From Deltaproteobacteria bacterium RIFCSPLOWO2_12_FULL_60_16 (lineage in GTDB: Bacteria; Desulfobacterota; Binatia; UBA9968): 5,868 nucleotides of DNA. A model generated the notes under the pieces. It was given only the letters and a program-made list of their open reading frames with translations, made no database searches and had not been told where the DNA came from. The stretch covers positions 476 through 6,343 of the forward strand of contig MGSR01000174.1 in NCBI GenBank assembly GCA_001798565.1, written 5' to 3'. Shown one piece after another: positions 1 to 5,837 of this stretch (within the stretch, counting starts at the first letter, position 1; the number at the start of each line of letters is the position of its first letter). A program made the position numbers and the translations under genes.

Positions 1-5
1 AAAAG

Positions 6-2066
6 GTGGCGCAGCGCACCGGAGAGCTGTCGGCCCTCTACGATGTGACCGCCGCGGTCAACCAATCGCTGGAACTCGACACGATCCTCAAAGAGGTGAT
101 TAAGAAGATCACCGAGGTTTTTCGTTTTGATGCGACCAGGATATTGCTGCTAGATCCTCAAACCGAGCAGCTTAATCTGCGCGCCTCGTTCGAGGTCCAC
201 CCGGAGTTTTGGGCGCAGGTCCGCACCTTCAAACTCGGTCAAGGGGTTGTCGGCACGGTGGCCAAGACCGGGGAGCCGCTGATCTTCGAGGATGCCTTGA
301 ACGATCCTCGCTATAAGGCGCTGTCTCATAGCAAGGCCACCCAAAGCGCTGGGTTCAGTTTTTTTGCGGTGTTTCCCATCAAGGCGAGGGGGAGGACCGG
401 TGGAACTATCGTCTTCATAGGTCAAAAACCTCGAAAGCTGACGGCGGATGAAGTGAGGTTGTTGACATCGATGGCGGATCAGATCGGTGTCGCCGTGGAA
501 AACACGACTCTCTTCGAAGAGACCGTTGCCAGGGCCAAGGAGCTCTCGGTGCTTTATGATGTCACCGCGGCCGTCAACCAGTCTCTGGATATCGATTCGG
601 TTCTCGGCGAAGTATGCCAAAAGGTTCTGGAGGTGACCTATTTCGACGCTGCCCGGGTCTATTTGGTCGACGGCGGGAGCAGGCAACTGAGGCTAAGGGC
701 CCACCAGGGGATCACCCAGGAGTTCGCCGCGCAGACGGCAACGGATATCATCGGGGAGGGGATCAACGGCCACGCGGCGGAAACCGGCGAGCCGCTTGTA
801 TTCGGGGACATCCAGACCGATCCCCTATACGCCGAGATCGCCAGGGGCAAGGCGGCCCAGCGGGCCGGTTTCCGCGGGTTGATTGTTATTCCCTTGAAGG
901 CTAAGGAAAGGGTTGTTGGAGTGATCAACTTCCTCAGCCGCAATGCCCGCGAGTTCTCAGCGAAAGATGTCGCCCTGTTCAGCTCCATAGCCAATGAGAT
1001 CGGTGTCGCTCTCGAGAACAGCAGGTTGTTCGAAGAGTTAAGGGCGCGCTCCCAGCAGCTTGCCGTGCTGAGCACGATTTCCGCCGCCGTGAACCGCTCC
1101 CTGGAACCCGACGTCGTCTTAAAAGAAAGCGTAGAAAAGGTTTGCGATTTGCTGGGCTTTGATGCCGCGTGGATATACGTGCTGGATCCTTCCGGTCAAG
1201 AGCTGCATCTCAGGGCTTCCAAGGGCTTAAGCGACGAAGTGGTGCAATCCATCTACCGCCGGGAGCTCGGCAAGGGGAGCATGGGAAAGGTGATCGCCAG
1301 CGGGCTACCGTTGCTCTACGAGGATATCCAGACAGACCCTGCCTATCTCCGGATTAGCGGGGGCCGCAGGGCTCAATCCATCGGCTTCCGAACGCTGTGC
1401 AATGTCCCGGTCAGGTCGAAGGAGAGGACTCTGGGGGTCTTGAACGTGGCCAGTTATTCGGCGCGCCGCGTTTCGCCGGAGGAGCTCGAGTTGATAGCCT
1501 CCATCGCCAACGAGATCGGCGTGGGAGTGGACAAGGCCCGAATGTTCGAGGAAACCGTGCAGGGCGCTCGGAGGCTGGCAGCCCTTTACACCGTGAGTTA
1601 CACCGTTAGCCAGTCCCTGGATCTCGACCGGGTGTTGCAGGAAGTGATCGAGAAGATGACGGAGATTTTTCATTTCGATACGATGAGAATATACCTTTTC
1701 AATGAACGGGACGAGCTGCGCGTCAAGGCGTCTTATCCTCCTGGCCGGGACGACCTCTCCAAGGTCCGCAGCTTCCGGCGGGGGGAGGGCGTCATCGGCA
1801 GGGTGGCGGACAAAGGTATCCCTATGATGTTCGAGGATGTCCAAACCGATCCGCAATACCAGGCATTGAGCGCTACAAAGAATACCAAAGGAACGGGCTT
1901 TCGGTTCCTGGCGGCCTTTCCGATCAAGACCAAGCTCGGGTCGGCGGGGGCGATCATCTGCAACAGCACGGCAACGCGGCGCCTCGGGCCGGAAGAGGTC
2001 CAATTGATAGAATCTATGACCGGGCAGATCGGTGTCGCCGTGGAAAACGCGCGCCTCTTCTACGAG
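6..2066 (+). repeat. Four tandem GAF units with a 172-codon period inside the kinase gene
   Basis: The linker motif L/M-F-E/Y-E recurs at residues 169, 341, 513 and 684, giving periods of 172, 172 and 171 codons (516, 516 and 513 bp). Each unit starts with a helix resembling ELSxLYDVTAAVNQSLD and ends with a motif resembling IGVAVENxxLFEE. Units 1 and 4 resemble each other (FAVFPIK / LAAFPIK, MTEIFHFD-type helix, IGVAVEN), as do units 2 and 3 (KERVVGV / KERTLGV, SIANEIGV). Positions 480-503 and 2025-2048 are identical over 24 nt. These are coding repeats, not a mobile element; they indicate growth of the sensor by internal duplication. Confidence 0.9.
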
Positions 2067-2816
2067 ACAAGAGACAAATCTCTGGAGCTCGAAAGGGCCA
2101 ATGTGGAGCTGATCGAGGCCAACCGGGCGAAGGCGGATTTTCTGGCCGCGATGTCGCACGAGTTGCGGACTCCCCTGAACGTGATCATCGGCAACGCCGA
2201 CTTGGTCAAGGACGGGACCTTCGGCGATATCGCCCCCAAGCAAAAGAGCGCGCTGGACAAGATCCTGCATTATTCCGAGACGCTCCTCAAGCTCATCAAT
2301 GACGTATTGACCCTCACGAAGGTGGAGGCGAGCAAGGTCGGTCTGAATATCTCCACCTTTCGTGTCGATGAGGTCATCACCCATGCCCAGAGCTATGTGG
2401 AGCAGCTCAACCGCAACGGCCGTCTGAAGGTGGCATGGGAGATAGAGAAGAATCTCCCGCCTCTGACCACCGACTCGCTGAAGCTCGAGGAGATCCTGCA
2501 GAACTTGATCGGCAACGCCTTCAAATTCACCCTCCAAGGCAAAATCGAAGTGCGGGTGCGGGACCTGAATCCGAAGGGGCGGGTTGAGTTCAGCGTGGCG
2601 GACACCGGGATGGGCATCCCAGCCGAGGAGATCGATAGGATCTTCGAGCAGTTTCACCAGCTCAAAGAGGCGCACACGGGTGCCTACAGCGGCGTGGGCC
2701 TGGGTCTCAATATCGTCAAGAGATACCTGGAAATGATGCGGGGCGATATCAAGGTTGAAAGCGAGCCCGGTCGAGGCTCCACCTTCATTTTTGAGCTGCC
2801 CTATTCGATCCATTAG
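6..2816 (+). CDS. Multi-GAF soluble sensor histidine kinase, probably 5'-truncated by the window edge
   Basis: Cytoplasmic two-component sensor kinase: GAF domains bind a ligand or mediate dimer signalling, and the C-terminus autophosphorylates a His for transfer to a response regulator. Visible order in the 936 readable residues: four GAF units (about 1-172, 173-344, 345-516, 517-687), a charged helical linker (about 688-710), HisKA with H-box SHELRTP (phospho-acceptor H718), and HATPase_c with N-box NLIGNAFKF (N837), G1 DTGMGIP (866-872), F-box from F880, G2 GVGLGL (896-901) and G3 GRGS (922-925). All kinase boxes look intact. No membrane segment, signal peptide, PAS or receiver domain is visible. 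The GAF units show neither an evident NKFDE cyclic-nucleotide motif nor a bilin-type Cys-His, so the ligand is unknown. The first possible start is the GTG at 6, but AAAAG abuts it without proper Shine-Dalgarno spacing, and repeat phase puts base 1 inside the inter-GAF linker. The true start is therefore probably upstream. No response regulator is encoded nearby. Family assignment is very secure; start is not. Confidence 0.95.
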   Translation: MAQRTGELSALYDVTAAVNQSLELDTILKEVIKKITEVFRFDATRILLLDPQTEQLNLRASFEVHPEFWAQVRTFKLGQGVVGTVAKTGEPLIFEDALNDPRYKALSHSKATQSAGFSFFAVFPIKARGRTGGTIVFIGQKPRKLTADEVRLLTSMADQIGVAVENTTLFEETVARAKELSVLYDVTAAVNQSLDIDSVLGEVCQKVLEVTYFDAARVYLVDGGSRQLRLRAHQGITQEFAAQTATDIIGEGINGHAAETGEPLVFGDIQTDPLYAEIARGKAAQRAGFRGLIVIPLKAKERVVGVINFLSRNAREFSAKDVALFSSIANEIGVALENSRLFEELRARSQQLAVLSTISAAVNRSLEPDVVLKESVEKVCDLLGFDAAWIYVLDPSGQELHLRASKGLSDEVVQSIYRRELGKGSMGKVIASGLPLLYEDIQTDPAYLRISGGRRAQSIGFRTLCNVPVRSKERTLGVLNVASYSARRVSPEELELIASIANEIGVGVDKARMFEETVQGARRLAALYTVSYTVSQSLDLDRVLQEVIEKMTEIFHFDTMRIYLFNERDELRVKASYPPGRDDLSKVRSFRRGEGVIGRVADKGIPMMFEDVQTDPQYQALSATKNTKGTGFRFLAAFPIKTKLGSAGAIICNSTATRRLGPEEVQLIESMTGQIGVAVENARLFYETRDKSLELERANVELIEANRAKADFLAAMSHELRTPLNVIIGNADLVKDGTFGDIAPKQKSALDKILHYSETLLKLINDVLTLTKVEASKVGLNISTFRVDEVITHAQSYVEQLNRNGRLKVAWEIEKNLPPLTTDSLKLEEILQNLIGNAFKFTLQGKIEVRVRDLNPKGRVEFSVADTGMGIPAEEIDRIFEQFHQLKEAHTGAYSGVGLGLNIVKRYLEMMRGDIKVESEPGRGSTFIFELPYSIH

Positions 2817-2834
2817 GCCTCGCTTCCCTGGAAT

Positions 2835-2889
2835 TCTCAAATTTTATATCTCAGATTTGAGAGCTGCAATTTCCAATTTGAGGTCTCAG
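2835..2889. repeat. AT-rich composite direct/inverted repeat in the 143-bp kinase - CoA transferase gap
   Basis: TCTCAAAT (2835-2842) is the perfect reverse complement of ATTTGAGA (2855-2862), with a 12-nt loop. CTCAAATT (2836-2843) can instead pair with AATTTGAG (2875-2882). ATTTGAG is repeated directly at 2855 and 2876, 21 bp apart, and TCTCAG occurs at 2849-2854 and 2884-2889. The AT-richness contrasts with both flanking genes. No T-run follows the hairpin, so a standard intrinsic terminator is not supported. It could be an operator, a small dispersed intergenic repeat, or chance structure in AT-rich DNA. The rest of the 2817-2959 gap shows no convincing promoter; TTGATT at 2908-2913 lacks a good -10 partner. 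Confidence 0.5.
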
Positions 2890-2959
2890 TCCTCGCAGGG
2901 CGTCCCCTTGATTTTTGTCCCCGGCAAAGTTAGGTAGAGCAGTAGGGGAGTAAAGAGCA

Positions 2960-4138
2960 ATGACGAATGGCGCCCTGCAGGGAATTCGCGTCGTCGAGCT
3001 TGCCAGTTATGTGACCGGACCGTTTGCCTCGCTGCTGCTGGCTGACATGGGCGCGGAGGTGGTCAAGGTCGAGCAGCCGGGGCAGGGAGATCCGTTTCGG
3101 GGCTGGGGAGACCGGCTCTACTCGGCGACTTTTTGCAGCCTGAATTGCAACAAAAAGAGCCTCACCCTGGATATCCGCCGCGACGAAGGGCGCGACATCT
3201 TTCTCAAGCTCGCCGCCGGCGCGGATGTCGTGATCGAGAATTTCCGTCCGGGAACGCTGGAAAAGAGGGGCCTGGGCTACGATGCGGTCCGGGCCTTGAA
3301 TCCCAAAGTCATCTACTGTTCGATCTCCGGCTTCGGGCAGACGGGTCCTTACCGCGACCTGCCCGGGTACGACACCATCGGCCAGGCCATGAGCGGGCTC
3401 TTGAGTCTGCTCACCGACCCGGGAAAACCCCAGGGAATGGGAATTTCTTTCTCGGATCATCTCACCGGGATCTACGCCTGCTACGGAATTCTCGCCGCCC
3501 TGGTGCATCGGCTGGTTGCCGGCGAAGGCCAGAGAGTCGAAACTTCGCTCCTGCGCGCCTCCGTCTCCTTTGTCAGCGAGAATGCGGCGCGCTATTTCGA
3601 GACCGGAGTGGTGCCGCGCCGCGCCTACCGGACCCGGACCGCGGGCGTGTTCGCCTTTGTCGATCGCGATAACCTCCCGTTCGTGATCCATCTGTCGTCC
3701 CCGGAGAAGTTCTGGCGCGGCCTTGTGGGGGCTGTCGGCAAGACGGAACTGGCGGACGACCCCCGCTTTCGCGACCGCAAGGGGCGCTTCGAGAACTACG
3801 ACGCGCTATGCGAGGTGCTGCAATCGGCCTTCAGCGGCGGCCGGCGCGAGGATTGGCTCCGGCGCATGCAGGAGCGCGATGTCCCGTGCGCTCCGCTGAA
3901 TACCTTGGAAGAAGTGTTCAAGGACCCGCAGGTGCGGGGGTACGGCTTCCCGAGCGAGGTCGAGCATCCGCGCATGGGAAAAATCCGGCTGGTGGGGAGC
4001 GGCGTCGATCTCAGCCGGACTCCTCCGCGGACGACGATTCCGCCGCCGGCCTTGGGCGAGCACACGGAGGAGATACTGGGCGCGCTCGGATACGATGGAA
4101 CGGCGGTGGCGCGGCTCAGAGAGTCAGGCGTGGTCTGA
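2960..4138 (+). CDS. Family III CoA transferase (CaiB/BaiF type)
   Basis: Likely transfers a CoA group between acyl-CoA and a carboxylic acid in the cytoplasm, through an aspartyl-CoA thioester. At 392 residues it is full length for the family. N-terminal block: VELASYVTGPFASLLLADMG then AEVVKVEQPGQGDPFR (residues 12-47). Next come VIENFRPG (91-98), SISGFGQTGPYRD (121-133) and YDTIGQAMSGL. D166 in GISFSDHLTG aligns with the catalytic Asp of formyl-CoA transferase-like enzymes. The C-terminal VPCAPLNTLEEVFKDPQV and PPALGEHTEEILGALGY motifs are also typical. The ATG at 2960 is supported by GGGGAG at 2945-2950, nine bases upstream. It lies 143 bp after the kinase and converges with the substrate-binding gene, whose stop is 9 bp away. 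Substrate cannot be read from sequence: carnitine, oxalate, benzylsuccinate and methylacyl-CoA enzymes share these motifs. Family is very secure; specificity is unknown. Confidence 0.95.
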   Translation: MTNGALQGIRVVELASYVTGPFASLLLADMGAEVVKVEQPGQGDPFRGWGDRLYSATFCSLNCNKKSLTLDIRRDEGRDIFLKLAAGADVVIENFRPGTLEKRGLGYDAVRALNPKVIYCSISGFGQTGPYRDLPGYDTIGQAMSGLLSLLTDPGKPQGMGISFSDHLTGIYACYGILAALVHRLVAGEGQRVETSLLRASVSFVSENAARYFETGVVPRRAYRTRTAGVFAFVDRDNLPFVIHLSSPEKFWRGLVGAVGKTELADDPRFRDRKGRFENYDALCEVLQSAFSGGRREDWLRRMQERDVPCAPLNTLEEVFKDPQVRGYGFPSEVEHPRMGKIRLVGSGVDLSRTPPRTTIPPPALGEHTEEILGALGYDGTAVARLRESGVV

Positions 4139-4147
4139 CCGGTTCCA

Positions 4148-5164
4148 TCACCATCCCTGGTAGAGCCGGTCGATGAAGCCGCTCTCGTCCAGTTTTCTGC
4201 ACAGGCTCATGTCGGCGACCTCTTCCGGCTTTAGCTGCACCGCCTTGGGGTTCAGCCCGTGCTGGGCCATCAGCTTGAGCACGGAGGCCACGCCCTCAAG
4301 AGTAGGGCAGGGCTTGCGCGGCAGTTTTGTCGCGAGATCGTGGTAGGCCTTGGCCACCCGGTCGGGCTTGTCCAGCCTCAGGTATTTGGCGATGACCTGC
4401 TCCACGGACTTCTTGTTGGCGGGGTTATGGATGTAGGCCACGCCTTCGATGATCGCCTTCGAAACATTTTCCACCAGAGCCGGGTTTGTTCTCATGAGCT
4501 TGCGCGAGATCACCAGGCCCGAGGACTGGAAGGGCAGATTTTCCTTGCCGGTATCCACGAGGACGTGGTAGCCCTCGCTGGTGACCACCTGGCCCAGCTC
4601 CGGAGACAGGCTCGTGGCCTCGACGGTTCCCGCGCGCAGAGCGGCCATACGCTCCGGAACTCCCCCTATGCCCAGCAGGACAATGTTGTCCCGCCGCGGA
4701 TTGAGCCCGAGATAGTCCAGGGCCACGTAAGTGGCCAGCGACGCCGAGCCGGAGGGAGTGCCGATAGCCAGCTTTTTGCCCTTCAGCTGCTCGCCGCTCC
4801 TGACGGAAGGGCGGGAAATGAGGAGGTAGTCGAGGCTGTTCTCCAGACCGAGGATCATGGTCAGGTCCCCTCCGCCCGTAACCGCGTTGGTGACATGCGT
4901 GGCGCCGATCAGTCCGACGCTCACCTGGCCGGCAAGCATGGCCTGAGCGGCCCTGCCCGCGATGATGAAGACCAGATCGACATCCAGCCCGTACTTTCGA
5001 AACAACCCGTGATCTTTCGCGACCCAAAGAGGAGTGACATTGTTGCTGATCGCTCCGTGGGCGAGGAGGAGTTTTGCGGCAGGCTCCCCCGCTGCGGCCG
5101 CAGGAAGGCTCCCCGCCGACAATAGCTGGAGCGATGAGACCAGGACGAATAGGAGTCTTTTCAT
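4148..5164 (-). CDS. Secreted ABC-transporter substrate-binding protein, NMT1/THI5-like (NitT/TauT type)
   Basis: Predicted periplasmic receptor that captures a small molecule and delivers it to an ABC permease. From the preferred ATG at 5164 the protein has 338 residues. It begins with a signal peptide: MKR, hydrophobic LLFVLVSSLQLL, then an AAAA stretch giving likely cleavage near residues 24-26. There is no lipobox Cys, so it is probably soluble rather than a lipoprotein. Family signs are TPLWVAKDHGLFRKYGLDVDL (44-64, split around the conserved AxxxGLFxKYGLDV core), the AMLAGQVSVGLIG block (75-87), and LKGKKLAIGTPSGSA (127-141) at the interdomain region. The longer start at 5182 adds MPKEKK, has no Shine-Dalgarno, and would place charged residues before the signal peptide. 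No permease or ATPase gene is in the window. Ligand is unknown: the family includes taurine, nitrate, sulfonate and pyrimidine-precursor binders. Family secure, ligand not. Confidence 0.92.
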   Translation of the reverse strand: MKRLLFVLVSSLQLLSAGSLPAAAAGEPAAKLLLAHGAISNNVTPLWVAKDHGLFRKYGLDVDLVFIIAGRAAQAMLAGQVSVGLIGATHVTNAVTGGGDLTMILGLENSLDYLLISRPSVRSGEQLKGKKLAIGTPSGSASLATYVALDYLGLNPRRDNIVLLGIGGVPERMAALRAGTVEATSLSPELGQVVTSEGYHVLVDTGKENLPFQSSGLVISRKLMRTNPALVENVSKAIIEGVAYIHNPANKKSVEQVIAKYLRLDKPDRVAKAYHDLATKLPRKPCPTLEGVASVLKLMAQHGLNPKAVQLKPEEVADMSLCRKLDESGFIDRLYQGW

Positions 5165-5170
5165 TTTTTT

Positions 5171-5176
5171 CTCCTT
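5171..5176 (-). promoter_or_regulatory. Shine-Dalgarno deciding the start of the substrate-binding protein
   Basis: On the (-) strand AAGGAG is followed by six A residues and then ATG at 5164. This is near-ideal sequence and spacing. It lies inside the six-codon extension that would begin at 5182, so it argues for the internal ATG, which also begins a canonical signal peptide. Confidence 0.85.
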
Positions 5177-5220
5177 CGGCATCTAGGTGAATGGGCCGGG
5201 GATCCCGCAGCCTCTTCAGG

Positions 5221-5249
5221 CTTGTAACACGCGACCTGTTCAATGTAAA
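5221..5249 (-). promoter_or_regulatory. Candidate sigma70-type promoter for the substrate-binding protein gene
   Basis: Reading the (-) strand, TTTACA (5249-5244, 5 of 6 to TTGACA) is followed by a 17-nt spacer and TACAAG (5226-5221, 4 of 6 to TATAAT). A TG sits one base before the -10, as in extended -10 promoters. A start near 5214 would give a leader of about 50 nt to the ATG at 5164. This is consensus matching by eye only. Confidence 0.4.
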
Positions 5250-5260
5250 CATAATGTAAA
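5242..5260. promoter_or_regulatory. Two-copy AATGTAAA direct repeat, operator candidate
   Basis: AATGTAAA occurs at 5242-5249 and 5253-5260, separated by CAT, so the copies are 11 bp apart, about one helical turn. The first copy covers the -35 hexamer of the candidate (-) strand promoter. The site lies between two divergent genes, where a regulator could act on either. No known factor is assigned; the sequence does not match an FNR or CRP palindrome. Confidence 0.4.
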
Positions 5261-5294
5261 GACAGCATTATTTCCAGGTCCGCTCTCTTGGTTT

Positions 5295-5771
5295 ATGCGC
5301 GACGCGAGCCTCATTCCGCTTTCCCACGACCACCACCACGGGCTGGCTTTGGCCCTGCGCTGCCGCAAGCAGGCCCTGGGACAAATAAGGCCGATGGGAA
5401 TCCAGGGATTGAAGGAGAGGGCTGGAGAGCTCGAAGAATTTTTTTCCCGCAATCTCAAACCGCACTTCCAGGCGGAAGAAGAGATCCTGTTTCCCTTCAT
5501 GCGCTCCCGTATCCCGCAGAGCGAGGCGCTGATTGAAGATCTGCTCAAGGATCACGCGGCCCTTCGAGAGGGCCTGGCGCGACTCGACGGGGCGGATGGC
5601 TTAGGCAGGCTCCTTTTTGAGTTGGGCGATCTGCTCGAGCGCCATATCCGGCGCGAGGAGCGCGAGCTATTTCCTCTATTCGAAAAGCATGCGACGCCGG
5701 GGGAAGCGGAAAGAGTAGGCAAAGAGATCGAAAAGATCCTGGCTTTTGCCAATCCAAAATCTAAAATCTAG
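5295..5771 (+). CDS. Hemerythrin-like HHE cation-binding domain protein
   Basis: Small cytoplasmic four-helix-bundle protein predicted to hold a di-iron centre; relatives bind or sense O2, NO or iron. From ATG 5295 it has 158 residues. Candidate ligands follow the family order: the SHDHHHG motif (H11, H13-H15), H57 and E61 in HFQAE, H87 in KDHAAL, then H117 and E121 in HIRREE. This is the H / HxxxE / H / HxxxE pattern. LIPLSHDHH near residues 6-14 is where the family domain starts, which supports ATG 5295. A GTG at 5187 keeps the frame open for 36 more codons, but that stretch is not domain-like and covers the divergent control region. Neither start has a good Shine-Dalgarno, and no (+) promoter stands out. 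There is no signal peptide or membrane segment. The last residues (NPKSKI) and the TAG stop are encoded by a heptamer repeat array. Role unknown; family confident. Confidence 0.88.
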   Translation: MRDASLIPLSHDHHHGLALALRCRKQALGQIRPMGIQGLKERAGELEEFFSRNLKPHFQAEEEILFPFMRSRIPQSEALIEDLLKDHAALREGLARLDGADGLGRLLFELGDLLERHIRREERELFPLFEKHATPGEAERVGKEIEKILAFANPKSKI

Positions 5772-5788
5772 AATCCAAAATCCAATTT
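5751..5788. repeat. Five-copy heptamer tandem repeat (AATCYAR) spanning the hemerythrin stop codon
   Basis: Units are AATCCAA (5751), AATCTAA (5758), AATCTAG (5765), AATCCAA (5772) and AATCCAA (5779), then TTT. The third unit contains the TAG stop at 5769-5771. Its A/T-rich composition contrasts with the GC-rich gene. The ending TCCAATTT (5781-5788) also occurs at 2872-2879 in the other intergenic repeat region. It resembles short tandem heptamer repeats known from some bacterial genomes, such as cyanobacterial STRR elements, by type only and not by sequence. Confidence 0.75.
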
Positions 5789-5801
5789 CTCCCAGGGGCC
5801 T

Positions 5802-5837
5802 CGCCGTTCCTGGAGCGGCGCTCACCGCCGAAGGCGG
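5802..5837. other. GC-rich overlapping hairpins at the window end
   Basis: CGCCG (5802-5806) can pair with CGGCG (5816-5820), which can instead pair with CGCCG (5826-5830). CCGCC (5825-5829) and GGCGG (5833-5837) form a tight stem with a GAA loop. No T-run follows on either strand within view, so an intrinsic terminator is not established. On the (-) strand short open frames enter from the right edge and stop here, so part of this could be the 3' end of a convergent gene outside the window. Confidence 0.3.

Noticed and set aside
1305..2840. A 511-residue open frame on the (-) strand opposite the kinase
   Set aside because: It lies entirely antisense to strongly recognisable GAF/HisKA/HATPase coding sequence. 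Its translation is rich in R, H, L, D and P with no domain motif, as expected from codon bias in GC-rich DNA.
2835..2862. Intrinsic terminator for the kinase gene
   Set aside because: The stem is AT-rich and not followed by a T-run; described as a repeat instead.
2908..2936. Sigma70 promoter for the CoA transferase (TTGATT ... TAGGTA)
   Set aside because: Spacing is 17 nt but the -10 matches the consensus at only two of six positions.
2930..3691. A 253-residue (-) strand open frame opposite the CoA transferase
   Set aside because: Shadow of a confidently assigned CoA transferase; no recognisable motif.
4137..4171. GACCGG (4137-4142) and CCGGTC (4166-4171) as a bidirectional terminator between the convergent genes
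   Set aside because: A 6-bp stem with a 23-nt loop and no T-run on either side is too weak, and it extends into the substrate-binding gene.
4259..5125. A 288-residue (+) strand open frame opposite the substrate-binding protein gene
   Set aside because: The (-) strand reading has a signal peptide, an ideal Shine-Dalgarno and family motifs; the (+) reading has none.
5222..5255. (+) strand promoter for the hemerythrin gene (TTGTAA ... CATAAT)
   Set aside because: The spacer is 22 nt, too long; using TGTAAA (5244-5249) as -10 gives 16 nt but only four of six matches in both boxes.
5751..5788. CRISPR array
   Set aside because: Units are contiguous heptamers without spacers.
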